Notes: generated by a model not told the origin, from the letters alone. A DNA stretch of 64,000 bases from Ursus arctos (GCF_023065955.2 NW_026622874.1:10708001-10772000); one strand, 5' to 3'; positions 23,781-34,704 are shown, counted from the first letter of the stretch. Numbers and translations are program-made.

Positions 23781-23923
23781 CAAAAAACTGCTAGAATTCT
23801 TAAGTGATTTCAGCAAGGTCTCAGGATTCAAGATAAACACACAAAATTCAATTATATTTCTATATACAAGCAATGGACATGGGGATACCAAAATTAAAAA
23901 TACAGTATAATTTACAATTGTTA

Positions 23924-23943
23924 GGAAGAGAAGGAAGGAAGGA

Positions 23944-24003
<60 letters not shown>

Positions 24004-24020
24004 AAAGAACGAACGAAAGA
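23924..24020. repeat. (GAAA)n microsatellite
   Basis: About 20 nearly perfect GAAA units, preceded by GGAA units and followed by GAAC variants. Such tracts are usually length-polymorphic. Confidence 0.97.
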
Positions 24021-25450
24021 CCTAAGTGTAAATATAATAAAGCATATACAGTACTTGTATACTGAAAATTACTCAATGCTGTTGAAAGGTATCAAAGAAT
24101 ACCTCTATACATCAAGTTTGCAAAAGGATAAACGCATAGATTAGTGGAACAGAATAGAGAATCCAGAAATCAACCAATAGAAATGTGCTCAATATATTCT
24201 GATAAAGGTGCAAAATCAATCCAATGGAGGAATGATAGCATTTTTGAAAAATGGTACTTTAGTAACTCGGTAAAATTTAGCTCAAACTGGATCACAGACT
24301 TAAATGTAAAATATGAAACCATTAAAAATCATAGAAAGCTTTAGGATCTAAGACTTGGCAGAGAGTTCTTAGATTTGGTAACAAAAGCATGATCTACAAA
24401 AAGAAACCTTGATAAACTGACTAAATTTTTTAATGCTATTCTACAGACCCTTGTAAGAGGATGAAAACACAAGCTACAGAGTGGGAGACAATATTTGCAA
24501 ATCACACATCTGACCAAGAACTAGTATCTAGAATAAATAAAGAACTCTCAAAACTCAGGGAAAAAATCAAACTTGAAAGTGGGCAAAAGACATGAACAGA
24601 TTTTTCACCAAAGAGGATATACAGTTGACCAATACACGTGCAAAGATGTTCAACATCGTCGGCCAATAGGGAAATGCAAATTAAAACTACAGTATCACTG
24701 CAAAGCTATCAGAACGATTAAAGTAAAAAATTGTGACAACACTATATTTTGGTGAGGATGTGGAAAAACCGGGTCACTCATACATTGCTAGTGAGAATGT
24801 AAAATGCTAAAGCCATTCTGGAAAACCGTTTGGCAGTTCCTTAAAAAACTAAACATGCAATTACCATATGACCCAGCAATTGGATTCTTGGGCATTTATC
24901 CCAGAGAAAAGAAAATTTATGTTCACACAAAAACCTGTACTGGAATGTTGAAGGTAGTTTTATTCATAAATGTCTCAAACTAGAAACATCCCAGATGTTC
25001 TTCAATGGATGAATTGATAAACCACAGTACACTGACCACCTCTCAGCAATAGAACAGAACAAACTATTGATACGTGCAATAATCTGGGTAAATCTCCAGA
25101 TAAGCACGCTGAATGCAAAAAGCAAATCTCTAATACTGTATGATTCTATTTATCTAACGTTCTAGAAAAGTCAAAATCATAGAAATGGAGAACAGATTAG
25201 TGGTTGTTAAGGGTTAAGGAGTTGCTGGGGGTGGGAGGGAAGTGTATGTGGCTATGAAGACGCAACATGAGCGATGCTTTTGAGGATGGAAATATTCTGT
25301 ACCTTGATTATATCAATGCCAATCCCTGTTATAATGACAAGATGCTACCATTGGGGGAAATTGGCTAAAGGATACAAGGAGCTCTCTGTATTATTTCTTA
25401 CAACTGCATGTGTATCTACAATTATTTCAAAGTAAAAAATTCAATAAAAA

Positions 25451-25884
25451 TATTTAATGTAATTTCACATACAAGTCTAAATGTTTATCTTCTCTGGAAA
25501 ACTTGCAAGATCTGACCACTCCCACATACGGCTGAAACGGGCCGGAGCGGAGGGGGGGTTGCAACTCCCCTCGGGCATGCACCTGCCACCTCATCCCAGT
25601 CCTCACCCACTCCCTGTCGTCTCCCTGTCACCTGGGCTCAGGGTTCTCTGCTATTCAACATCCAGCACACCTGCTAGTTTTCTGACATCTAGGGAGAGAC
25701 CCCTGTCTGGCACCTGCAGACGTTTGAATTTTCCACTTTTGTGGACTTAGAGTCCCGACACCAGCAAGCCGGGTGGCGGCGGAACTCAGCAGCGCTAAGG
25801 TGTTAACTCCCAGAAACATCTTCGCTGTTTATATCTCAAGTCTGAAAAATGTGTGCCTGAGACATAGTACCATATGGAAGTACC
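25451..25884. other. Unassigned, GC-richer island
   Basis: A GC-richer block (25510-25760) between an AT-rich L1 tail and a MIR. Not recognised. One 89-codon frame (+, 25481-25750) has no domain. Confidence 0.4.
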
Positions 25885-26060
25885 GCTACAGAAGCCCTTG
25901 AAAGTCAGACAGACCTCAGTTAAAATTACTGCTTTCCCCTCTGACCTTGAGCAAATTACTTGAATTTTCATATTTTCACTTATAAACTAGAAACAGTAGT
26001 ATATAATTCAATCTAACTCAAACCCAGACCACAGCTTAGGTGTTCAGTAATATGTTTTCC
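25885..26060 (+). repeat. MIR SINE, sense
   Basis: gaaagtcagacagacctcag, then tctgaccttgagcaaattac with ttgaattttcatattttcac, and a tail with taggtgttcagtaatatgtt. Confidence 0.75.
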
Positions 26061-26189
26061 CCCATAACAACAGGATGCCTCTCTTTTTAGAAACCAGCAG
26101 CTTAGGCTAAAGGAGCTCGGTTTCCCCTGGAGTTTTACACGTGTATGTACCATTGGCCGGAAGGCATGGGCCACTTTCCTCGGTATCTT

Positions 26190-26350
26190 CCCAGCGCCAT
26201 CTCACCATCGTCGCCATAACCCTGCACAACAGGATCGTATTAGGCCCGTCTTGCAAATGAGGAATTTGAGGCATAGAGCCATTTAATTATTTAAGCTTCA
26301 GCCAATAATTTCAATTCTAGAATCCATGCATTTAACCACTTCCCCCACTG
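26190..26350 (-). repeat. MIR SINE, antisense
   Basis: caggatcgtattaggcccgt, cttgcaaatgaggaatttga, ggcatagagccatttaatta, then gaatccatgcatttaaccac. Confidence 0.7.
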
Positions 26351-26959
26351 CCTTTCTCTGTTTCGGGCTTGGGAGAGTTTGGTAGAGGTTTTCATTCCCG
26401 ACTCTCCCCAGGGACTAGCCCATGCCTTGGGCATGTCTTCACTTATTACAAACGTCAGGCCGACAATGACAACTCTGTGGTCAGCCTCCATGTATGGCCT
26501 TGGGGAGACTTGGAGAATCCCATCTCTGTTTCACCTTCTTCCCCTGACACATGAAATCTCTTGGGACAAACGTGTGACTCGGGTAGCTACAGACTGCACT
26601 GCGAAGACTTTGAGACACTATGCGCCGAGTGCAGAGTACTATTATTAAGGGTATTTCCCTGTAGCAGCTTTATTGGCATGTCTTTCACAATCCGATGATC
26701 TTTCATTGGCACTAATTTATATTGGCAAAGAGAAGGGGACAGAAAACAGACAGAACAGGCTGAGTGAAATACCAGCTCTCTCCCGGGGATTGGTTGCTGG
26801 CTGAGCTGCTCAGGGCTTGTCACTCACCAGAGAGGAAGGTAATCCAGAACAACAGAACACTCCCCAGCTCTTGACAGAGTGTCCGGGAGTTTCCTGGGAT
26901 GCGAAACCAGAGAAACGTCTTCATCTTATTCCTCAATGGTTGAGACTCTCCAGTAGGAC
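26351..26959. other. No feature recognised
   Basis: No recognised repeat. Short frames lie on both strands without domains. Confidence 0.45.
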
Positions 26960-27175
26960 AAAGCTGGACTTGGTTGCTGGCTCCCCCATTGCTTAGCTGT
27001 GTGAACTTGTGAAGGCTCTTCCCCTCTCTGACGATGCCTCAACGGTCTCATTTTGTAAAACGGAGATCATAATCATAGTAATGCCTTCATTACAGGGCCT
27101 GTGAAGGAAATAAATGAGGCGAGACAGGATATGTTTTCACACACAGTGAGCCCGCGAGAAATGTTAATATTATGA
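26960..27175 (+). repeat. MIR SINE, sense
   Basis: Well-ordered MIR: cattgcttagctgtgtgaac, ttgtgaaggctcttcccctc, caacggtctcattttgtaaa, acggagatcataatcatagt, then aaataaatgaggcgagacag and the tail cccgcgagaaatgttaatat. Confidence 0.87.
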
Positions 27176-27181
27176 TATTCA

Positions 27182-27297
27182 TGGTGGGATTTGTGACGAG
27201 CCAGAAAAAAATAATAGCCATTAATATAATTATAAGTGGTGGGATTTGTAACATGCTCAGAAAAAAAGTGGTGGCGGTATTTTAGCCATTATCAGAA
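27182..27297. repeat. Two-copy tandem duplication, 55-60 bp units
   Basis: Copy 1 (27182-27236) and copy 2 (27237-about 27297) both begin tggtgggatttgt(g/a)ac, both contain cagaaaaaaa about 18 bases in, and both end around tagccatta. Copy 2 has a small gtggtggcggt expansion. It directly follows a MIR tail. Confidence 0.75.
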
Positions 27298-27509
27298 AAA
27301 AACACCAGCAACCACATAACAGCCAGAGGAAAAAAGACCAGACTTCAAAGAGTGTTCCAGGGAAACTCACTTCCTATAAAAGTTGCATTCATCAGAGATC
27401 CTCTGCATTTGATATTTTAAAATTAAACCCTGTTTCCTATTAAATTAGGGTTCCAAAAATGTTCTCTGTTCAATTCTGCTAAATTTAGTCGTTCTCTTAA
27501 AATAATGCC

Positions 27510-27675
27510 CTGGCTTCACCCCTTTCTAACTCTGTGACCATGGGCAACATTATTTACCTCACATAATATCAGTTTTCTCATTTATAAAATTACATTCTGG
27601 AGTCACCTGAGATGACGGAATACAAGCGCTTTGTAAAAGTGTAAAACCCTCTGCAGAAATGCTAAGTTACAACAG
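27510..27675 (+). repeat. MIR SINE, sense
   Basis: ggcttcacccctttctaact, ctgtgaccatgggcaacatt, agttttctcatttataaaat, then gatgacggaatacaagcgct. Confidence 0.72.
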
Positions 27676-28039
27676 CGGTACACCCGCTCTTAGCTGTGCT
27701 TTGCAAGACATCCACAAAGTATGTGCTCAATTAGGAAACAACGACAACTTGAATGTCCTACGAAGTTTGAATTTAGTATAACATATTATCTTAAAGGAAG
27801 GCAAAACTTTGGAGAAATCTGTGCTAATGAGGTACAAGCATTTAATGTGAAGAAGAATATTTGAACATCTTGATTTTAATCTTTGGAAGGTGATGAAATT
27901 CTCTCCATTTCACAGAAAGCATTTCTGAGAGGTTATCACAGAATCTCCTTGACTTCGGTCTCTGCTGTTTCCCAGAGAGCCTGAAAAATCACCCAACTAA
28001 TCCCAGCACAGACGTTTTCATCTCATTGCTCCCCTCTGG
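27676..28039. other. No feature recognised
   Basis: No repeat or gene recognised. Confidence 0.45.
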
Positions 28040-28575
28040 AGAATCCCCTGAGGTCCCTAACTATCTATATAAAGAGCTTCAGCTCCATAGCCTGGCATTT
28101 AACTGTCTTACTTTATAATATGGTCCCACACCTTTTCTCTAGCCTGGTGCTTGCCTTTCTCCACCATTTGCACCTTCTACTCCGTCCTTGCTTCATTGTC
28201 TCATGGACAGTGGACACTTAGCTCCTACTCCAGGCCCACACCTGTGTTTGTCCTTCACTGTTTCGTCTTTTTGAATCCTACCTACTCCGATTGATTGATT
28301 GATTGATTGATTGCCCCTCTATATTTTCTTAGTCTTCTGCAATACTTTTTACTTAAGTCCTAGATTCTTCTAGGGCCCCACGTCCACACTTCATTCTGCA
28401 AAAGTTCTAGCTGGCTTTAATGACTCCTCCTGTGATGACTATCTGGACCACCTTCCGGAGCTCTTAATGTTCCTGGGAGTGTCTCTCTCTCTCTCCCCAA
28501 TCAGACCTGTGCTGTAGGGCTAGGACCAGGCTTTATCTTTCTTGTGCATTGTGTTCTATTCTACGACTCTTTCCA
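28040..28575 (+). repeat. Possible L2 LINE, sense, strongly diverged
   Basis: Pyrimidine-rich run with L2-like pieces: ataatatggtcccacacctt, ccatttgcaccttctactcc, gtagggctaggaccaggctt. A (GATT)6 microsatellite is embedded. Could be other old LINE sequence. Confidence 0.4.
28289..28312. repeat. (GATT)6 microsatellite
   Basis: Six perfect GATT units. Confidence 0.95.
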
Positions 28576-28844
28576 AAAAGGCTTTAGGACAGCTTACAAC
28601 AACAACACACACACACACATCCGTACACACTTATGGCCAAATATACATAGCAATAGGCAGAAGAGGGGGTGAATGAAGATAAATAGGCAGCGTAGACTCT
28701 GACTTCCTCCAACTTTTCTCAACCCCAGGTACGCTATGTCCTAAGGCCATGTTCCCACCTCCCAGCTGAGGAAAGAAGACAAAGACAACCAACTCCAAGT
28801 AAAAACAAGAGAAGTTGTAACAGAAAGAATCCCAGATTCTGAAT

Positions 28845-28960
28845 TCTTCATTTATTCATTTATTTCACCATTCAATAAAATGTTTAAACGTTATGTCCCA
28901 TGCGCTAGTTATGTAACTAGTCCCGTAACATTTCATCTATTAAGCCTCATTTTTAGGTAA
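28845..28960 (-). repeat. L2 LINE 3' tail, antisense
   Basis: cttcatttattcatttattt then cattcaataaaatgtttaaa and gttatgtcccatgcgctagt. Confidence 0.5.
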
Positions 28961-29204
28961 TAAAATAAAAATAAAAAACTTTAAAAAGATAGTTAAACTT
29001 GTGTCTCTTCCTTATTGAATGTGAAATGAATTTGAAAGCGAGCATTATTAACATAGATAATTCAACATTAAAAGCCAAGACTGGACTTCGAAGTCTAAAG
29101 ATAATCTGCAAATTAGACATCTATCTTAAAAGAGACCAGTGCTTTCTGACTCTTCTTAATATTTCATGTGTGCTAAGCTTTCATGGAAATTTGCATTTAT
29201 GAAG

Positions 29205-30071
29205 AGAACTGGGTTAATCTAATGGCCAACAAACATAAAAATTAGTCAACCTCACTGGTAATCAAGTTATTGAAAATGTGATATCATTTTTTTAAAGATA
29301 TATTTATTTATTTTAGATAGAGAGTGCACGGGGGTGGGGGGGGTGGGAGAGAGAGGAAGAGTTTTACACAGACTCCATGCTGAGCTCAGAGTCTAACACA
29401 GGGCTTGATCTCACATGACCTGAGCTGAAACCGTCCCAAATGCGACATCATTTTTAAAGATAACTTAAAACCACAATGATATCCCAGTAGAATGCCTAAA
29501 ATTTAAAGGATTTAAAATAACAAATACTGGAAAGGATTTAGAATAAGCAGGACTCTGATAAGTGTGTAAATTGGTACCACGACTTCGGAAAACAGTTTAG
29601 CAGTTTCATAGGAAGTTAAAATACACATCTACTCTATGACCTAGAAATTCCACTCCTAGCTATTTATCCAGGAAAAAGAAATATATTTGTCTACAAAAAG
29701 CCTTGTATAAGACTATCCACAGCAGCTTTACTCAAATGAGCAAGCTGGAAACAAGCCAGATGTTCAGGAACACAAGCATGAACTCACAAGCCGGGATATA
29801 AAACACTGGAAAAATACTTAGCGATAAAAAAGTAACAAACTACAGATACGTGAAACAACCTGGATAAGTTTCAAAAATATTATATTTCATATATATGAAA
29901 TTCTAGAACTTGCAGTCATGGAAAGCAAACCAGTGTTTGCTTTTGGTGGGGTGGGGCAGTGGTTAAGGAGAGTTGGTTAGGAAAGAAGGGTACAAGGAAA
30001 CTTTCTGGAATGACTGAAATGCTCTGTGTCTTGATATGCAAAATTGATTGACACTAGGTATACTTAAAGTG
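29205..30071 (+). repeat. Old L1 (L1M), ORF2 end and 3' UTR, sense
   Basis: Decayed L1: ctaatggccaacaaacataa (about 29219), ccacaatgatatcccagtag, then ctatgacctagaaattccac and tatttatccaggaaaaagaa, then caacctggataagtttcaaa and gaaatgctctgtgtcttgat. It is interrupted by a SINE (29295-29438), and a different L1 abuts it at about 30072. Confidence 0.78.
29295..29438 (-). mobile_element. SINEC, antisense, 5'-truncated, nested in L1
   Basis: T-run, aaagatatatttatttattt, degraded body, ending at acatgacctgagctgaaacc. The tRNA-like head is missing. Target duplication aatg(t/c)ga(t/c)atcattttt flanks it (about 29276 and 29441). Confidence 0.88.
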
Positions 30072-30658
30072 TGGCATCCAATTTGGTAAGGAAGAAGTAA
30101 AACTCTCCCTATTTGCAGATGACATGATATTATATGTAGAAAACCCTAAAGCCTCCACCAAAAAAGTTCTAGAACTGGGGCGCCTGGGTGACTCAGTCGT
30201 TAAGCATCTGCCTTCGGCTCAGGGCGTGATCCCAGAGTCCTGGGATCGAGCCCCACATCAGGCTCCTCCGCTGGGAGCCTGCTTCTTTCTCTCCCACTCC
30301 CCCTGCTTGTGTTCCCTCTCTCACTGGCTGTCTCTCTCTATGTCAAATAAATAAATAAAATCTTAAAAGAAAAAAAAAGTTCTAGAACTGATAAATGAAT
30401 TCAGTAAAGCTGCAGGGTACCAAAGCAATGTACAGAAATCCTTTGCAGTCCTATACACTAATAATGAAGCAGGATAAAGAAAAATTAAGAAAAACAATCC
30501 CATTTACAATTGCACCAAAACAATAATGTACTCAGGAATAAACTTAACCAAAGAGGTAAAAGATCTTTACTCTGAAAACTATAAAACACAGATGAAAGAA
30601 ATTCAAGACAATGCAAAGAAATGGAAAGACATTCTGTGCTCCGGGATTGGAAGAATTA
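30072..30658 (+). mobile_element. L1 ORF2 reverse-transcriptase fragment, interrupted
   Basis: Encodes a recognisable piece of the L1 ORF2 reverse transcriptase. The [12 protein letters not shown] motif with catalytic Asp-Asp is read from about 30112, and after the nested SINE the frame resumes around [11 protein letters not shown] and later INLTKEVKDLYSENYK. It is truncated at both ends, contains stops and has no adjoining endonuclease, so it is a dead fragment. It is clearly younger than the L1M on its left. Confidence 0.9.
30177..30373 (+). mobile_element. SINEC, sense, nested in L1 ORF2
   Basis: Full-length SINE (ggggcgcctgggtgactcag to aaataaataaaatctt plus A-tail). Perfect target duplication aaaaaagttctagaact at 30160-30176 and immediately after the A-tail. 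The insertion falls a few codons after the L1 FADD motif. Confidence 0.98.
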
Positions 30659-30676
30659 GTTGTTTTGTTTTGTTTT

Positions 30677-30850
30677 GGGGCGATTCCGGGGTTCTGGGAT
30701 CGAGCCCCACATCGGGCTCTATGCTCTTATGGGAGCCTGCTTCTTCCTCTCCCACTCCCCCTGCTTGTGTTCCCTCTCTCACTGGCTGTCTCTCTCTCTC
30801 TGTCAAATAAATAAATAAAATCTTTAAAAAAAAATAAAAAAATAAAATAA
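30677..30850 (+). mobile_element. SINEC, sense, internally deleted head
   Basis: The first bases ggggcg are those of a SINE head, but the sequence jumps straight to attccggggttctgggatcg. About 45-50 bp is missing, including the A-box region. The body (cctcccactccccctgcttg) and the (AAATA) tail are intact, followed by an AAAAT-rich stretch. Confidence 0.88.
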
Positions 30851-30864
30851 AATAAAAAATAAAA

Positions 30865-31075
30865 AACAAAGCAAATGAGCAAAGAGGGGGGGAAGGGAGA
30901 GAGGGACAAACCAAGAAACAGACTCTCAAATATAGAGAACAAACTGATGGTTCCCAGAGGGGAGGGGAGTGGGGGTGGGTGGGTGAAACGGGCCATGGGA
31001 ATCAAAGAGTACACTTATCATGATGAAAAAATAATAATAATAATAAAATAAATTCTTTAAGAACCAAAAACAAAA
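30865..31075 (+). mobile_element. Carnivore L1 3' UTR fragment, sense
   Basis: Recognised from the carnivore L1 3' end: caaaccaagaaacagactct, atagagaacaaactgatggt, tcccagaggggaggggagtg, then gagtacacttatcatgatga. It may be the 3' remnant of the same L1 as 30072-30658 after an internal deletion. Confidence 0.75.
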
Positions 31076-31119
31076 TAAAGTTATTGTAATGGAAGAGACT
31101 TCAAATGGAAGATAAATAT

Positions 31120-32286
31120 TCTTTCATTCAATAAATAGCTGAGTTCCAAACAAGGAGGAAATACGCAATACCATTTACATTACCAGCCTCTAAAATGAAA
31201 TACTGGGGTATAAATCTAACAAAATATGCACAATACCTGTACGAGGAAAACCACAAAACTCTGATGAAAAAAATGAAAGAAGAATGAAACAGTTGGAACC
31301 AATATTGTCAAAACACCAACTCTTCCCAACTTCGTCTGTAGATTCAATGTAACCCAAATCAAGATCTCAGCCAGTTGTTTTGCAGACATTCACATTGATT
31401 CTAAAGTTTATATCAAAAAACCCATAGTAGCCAACACGATGTTGGAGGAAAAGAAGGAAGTCAGAGGACTAATGCTGCATGACTTCAAGACCTACTAGAC
31501 TCCAATAATCAGGACAATGTGGTATTAATAAAAGAATAGAAAACAGATCTTTTCATTGAACAGGGTAGAAATAGGCATGCATAATAACAGTCAACTGTTC
31601 TTTTTTTTTTTTTTTTTTTTAAGATTTTATTTATTTATTTGACAGAGATAGAGACAGCCAACGAGAGAGGGAACACAAGCAGGGGGAGTGGGAGAGGAAG
31701 AAGCAGGCTCATAGCGGAAGAGCCTGATGTGGGGCTTGATCCCATAACGCCAGGATCACGCCCTGAGCTGAAGGCAGACGCTTAACCGCTATGCCACCCA
31801 GGCGCCCCAACAGTCAACTGTTCTTTGACAAAGGAGTAAAGACAATGCAATGGAGCAAAGATAGTCTTTTCGACACACAGTTCTGGAACTGAACATCCAC
31901 ATGCAAAAACGTGAATCCAGACACAGGCCTTACACCCTTCGCAAAAAATTAACTCAAAATGGATCAGAGACCTAAATGTAAAGCACAAAACTATAAAGCT
32001 CCTAGGAGATCACATAGGAGAAGCCCTAGATGACGCCGGGTATGGGAATGACTGTTTAGATACGACACCAAAGGCACTAGCCATGAGAGTAAGCGTTGAC
32101 AAGCTGAACTGCATTCAAATTAAAAATGTCTGCTCTGCAGAAGATACTCTCAAGGGAATGAGATGACAAGCCGCACATTGAGAGAAAATATTTGCAAAAG
32201 ACACACGTGACATAGAACCATTATCCAAAATATACAAAGAACTTTTAAAACTCAACGACAAAAACCCCCAAAACAACCCAAAAGAA

Positions 32287-32318
<32 letters not shown>

Positions 32319-33305
32319 GCAATGGGCCAAGACCTAAATAGACACCTCACCAAAACAATAAGTCTATGAAAATATACTCCATGTCCTCTGTCATCATGGA
32401 AATACAAATTAGAATAACAACGAGATGCCACTACATACCTACCAGATGGCCAAATTCCAGAACACTGACGACAGCACACGCTAGCGAGGACGTGAAGCAA
32501 CAGAAACGCTCATTCATTGCTGGTGGGAATGCAAAGTGGTACAGCTACTGTAAAAGACAGCTTGACAGTTTCTTACAAAACTAAACTTATTCTTACCACG
32601 TGATCTGGCAATTGAGCTCCTTGGTATTCACCCAAAGGAATCGGAAGCTCATATCCACACAAAAACCTGCACACAGATTTTTACAGCAGCTTTGTTCATA
32701 ATTTGCCAAAACTTGGAAGCCAACCAAGGTGCCCTTCAGTAGGTGAATGGGTAAACAGTGGCACTTCCAGACAACGGAATAGTATTCAGGGCTGGAAAGA
32801 AATGAACTATTACGCCATGAAAAGATCTACAAAGACCTCAGATGCACATAACTAAGTGAAAGGAGCCAATCTGAAAAGGCCTCATACTGTGTGATTTCAA
32901 CTATATGACATTCTGGAAAAGGGGAAACTATGGAGAGGTAAAAAGACCCGTGATTGCCAAGGTTTGGTGGGGGAAAGGAGGCGAGAGAAGAGATTAACAG
33001 GCACAGCACAGAGAATTTTTAGGGCAGTCAAAACACTGCGTGCGATACTATCGTGATGGAGACATGTCATTACCTAGCTGTCCAAACCCACAGAAGGTAC
33101 AATACCCGAAGTGAACCCTAATGTAAGCTCTGGACTTTGAGTGGTTATGACGTCTCAATATAGTTTCAGCCGTTTTAACAAATGTAGCACTCTGCAGGCG
33201 GATGTGCATGCGTGGGGGACGGAGGGCATAGAGGAAATCTCTGTACGTTCCTCTTACTTTTGCTATGAACCTAAACTGCTCTAAAAATCATGTCTTCAAA
33301 AATAA
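31120..33305 (+). repeat. Old L1 (L1MA/MB-like), ORF2 end and 3' UTR, sense
   Basis: Continuous L1 wording from accatttacattaccagcct (about 31170), through atggatcagagacctaaatg (31958) and atttgcaaaagacacacgtg (32189), to gcaaagtggtacagctactg (32530), ending in the 3' UTR caatatagtttcagccgttt and gaacctaaactgctctaaaa. Frames are broken and it is split by a SINE at 31604. Confidence 0.9.
31604..31808 (-). mobile_element. SINEC, antisense, nested in L1
   Basis: Long T-run then aagattttatttatttattt; body gacagccaacgagagaggga; end taaccgctatgccacccaggcgcccc-type complement. Perfect target duplication aacagtcaactgttctttt (31586 and 31809). This is the bear/pinniped-like subfamily wording. Confidence 0.98.
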
Positions 33306-33313
33306 CAGGCATG

Positions 33314-33512
33314 GGGGCGCCTGGGTGGCTCAGTCGGTTAAGCATCAGACTCTTGATTTCGGCTGGGGTCATGATCTCAGGGATCCAGTCCCGCGTGGGG
33401 CTCTGCACTCAGTGGGGAGTCTGCTTGAGATTCTCTCTTTCCCTCTCCCTCCCTCCCTTCCCCCCCAACACTCTCTCTCTCTCTCCAAAATAAACAAATA
33501 ATTTTTTAAAAA
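33314..33512 (+). mobile_element. SINEC, sense
   Basis: Head gggggcgcctgggtggctca, B-box side aagcatcagactcttgattt, CT-rich region, aaataaacaaataattt tail. Imperfect target duplication aaaaataa(c/t)(a)gg-atgg flanks it. It inserted at the 3' end of the preceding L1. Confidence 0.95.
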
Positions 33513-33519
33513 AATAATG

Positions 33520-34095
33520 GATATGGCTATTGGAGTGCAGGGGAAAAATAACTCCCAGATTAGGGGTACCACTTTTCTTCAGGGCAGTTTGAAGATGTAT
33601 ATCAAGAGCCTTGAAGAGAGAATGCCCTCTGACCAAGCAATTCCACTTTAGAAATTTACCTCAATAATGAAGGACATGAACAAAGGTGTTGTCTTAAAGA
33701 TGTGTATCGAGCCACATTGTCATTTATAATAGATAAAATCAGAAACAACCGAACGCTTAGCATATTAGTGAAATAATGTGTATGAACTGTAGCCATTACA
33801 AAAATGTTGCAAATTAATATTCATCAACATGGAAAGCTGTTCACAACACATTAGTAGAAAAAACCAGGTTGGAGAAAAAGTGCAAAAAATAGCATAAATT
33901 GTATACTCATAGTATATTACTTTGAGTGTCCTGTGTACTATTATTATAAGAGTTCTATGAAGCTAGTTATCGTTACATGTGCCTTTTACAGAAGATATAT
34001 ATATTATTTTTATTTTCAAGATCTTTAAGATGAGTTAATAATGGGAGAAGGCAGAGACTGTGAGGACTGTAGTACATATGTGGTAAATACGGTAA
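33520..34095 (+). repeat. Old L1 (L1M), 3' region, sense
   Basis: Strongly diverged: gaccaagcaattccacttta (33632), then aatagataaaatcagaaaca and gtgaaataatgtgtatgaac, then aaaaagtgcaaaaaatagca. Typical of old L1 ORF2 end plus 3' UTR. Confidence 0.62.
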
Positions 34096-34704
34096 ATATC
34101 AGGTTCTGAACGACGTCTGCACGTTCGGTGGAGGCCGCTTCCTGCAGTAGATGTGTACGAATTGAGCGGCATTCTCCGTTATGCTAATGGAAGAAAAATC
34201 TGCAAGAAGCATAAAGAATCATTTAATAATGTGAATACTGCCTCATGTTTCTGTTTTAGAAGTTCACATCATTTTAACTTTTAGATTTGCTTAAAGCAGA
34301 AGACACCCGGATCATTATTCTTTTGTTATATCCTGGTCAAATGGTTAATCTCAGTCATTTTAAGGGAGCCCAAGGTGTGTGTTGTGTTTGTACTTTGCCA
34401 ATTTGCAGGGTGCAATCACTTTCTCAACCATTCTGAGGACAGCCTAGAAGGGCATAATTCACATGCTGGCAGAATTTGGTTGACTTCCGGAATAACTGAA
34501 ACTCACATACCTAAGCCGTCAGTGTTAGTCTGCCTCTAACACTCTCATCAGGGAAGACAGCAATCTCCAGGTAGAGAAAAACAAAGAAAGCAGGCCCATG
34601 CAGATAAAAATTGACCACTCAAAGCATTCCAGGAAACACAACGAATAAAAACATCTCACGTGCACCAGTCTCCAGAGTGCTCGAGCTGAAGGTGTGGGTC
34701 ACCT
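34096..34704. other. No feature recognised
   Basis: No repeat or gene recognised. Confidence 0.45.

Larger units (their letters stand above)
22790..25450 (+). repeat. Old L1 (L1M), ORF2 through 3' UTR, sense
   Basis: Long decayed L1 ORF2: caagcccaaatggtatccct (about 22820), cagaaaacagaagaggagga, ggtttatttcagggatgtaa, then agatgacatgattgccatag (the reverse transcriptase FADD region, about 23502), gaaatgcaaattaaaactac and atatgacccagcaattggat, finishing in a 3' UTR ending near ttcaataaaaatatttaatg. It is cut by a younger SINE and a microsatellite. Frames are broken throughout, so it is not functional. Confidence 0.87.

Noticed and set aside
23924..24020. Regular short repeat considered as a CRISPR-like array
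   Set aside because: It is a 4-bp microsatellite without spacers, in a mammalian genome.
27190..27310. A-rich repeats considered as a minisatellite
   Set aside because: Only two diverged copies; reported as a tandem duplication instead.
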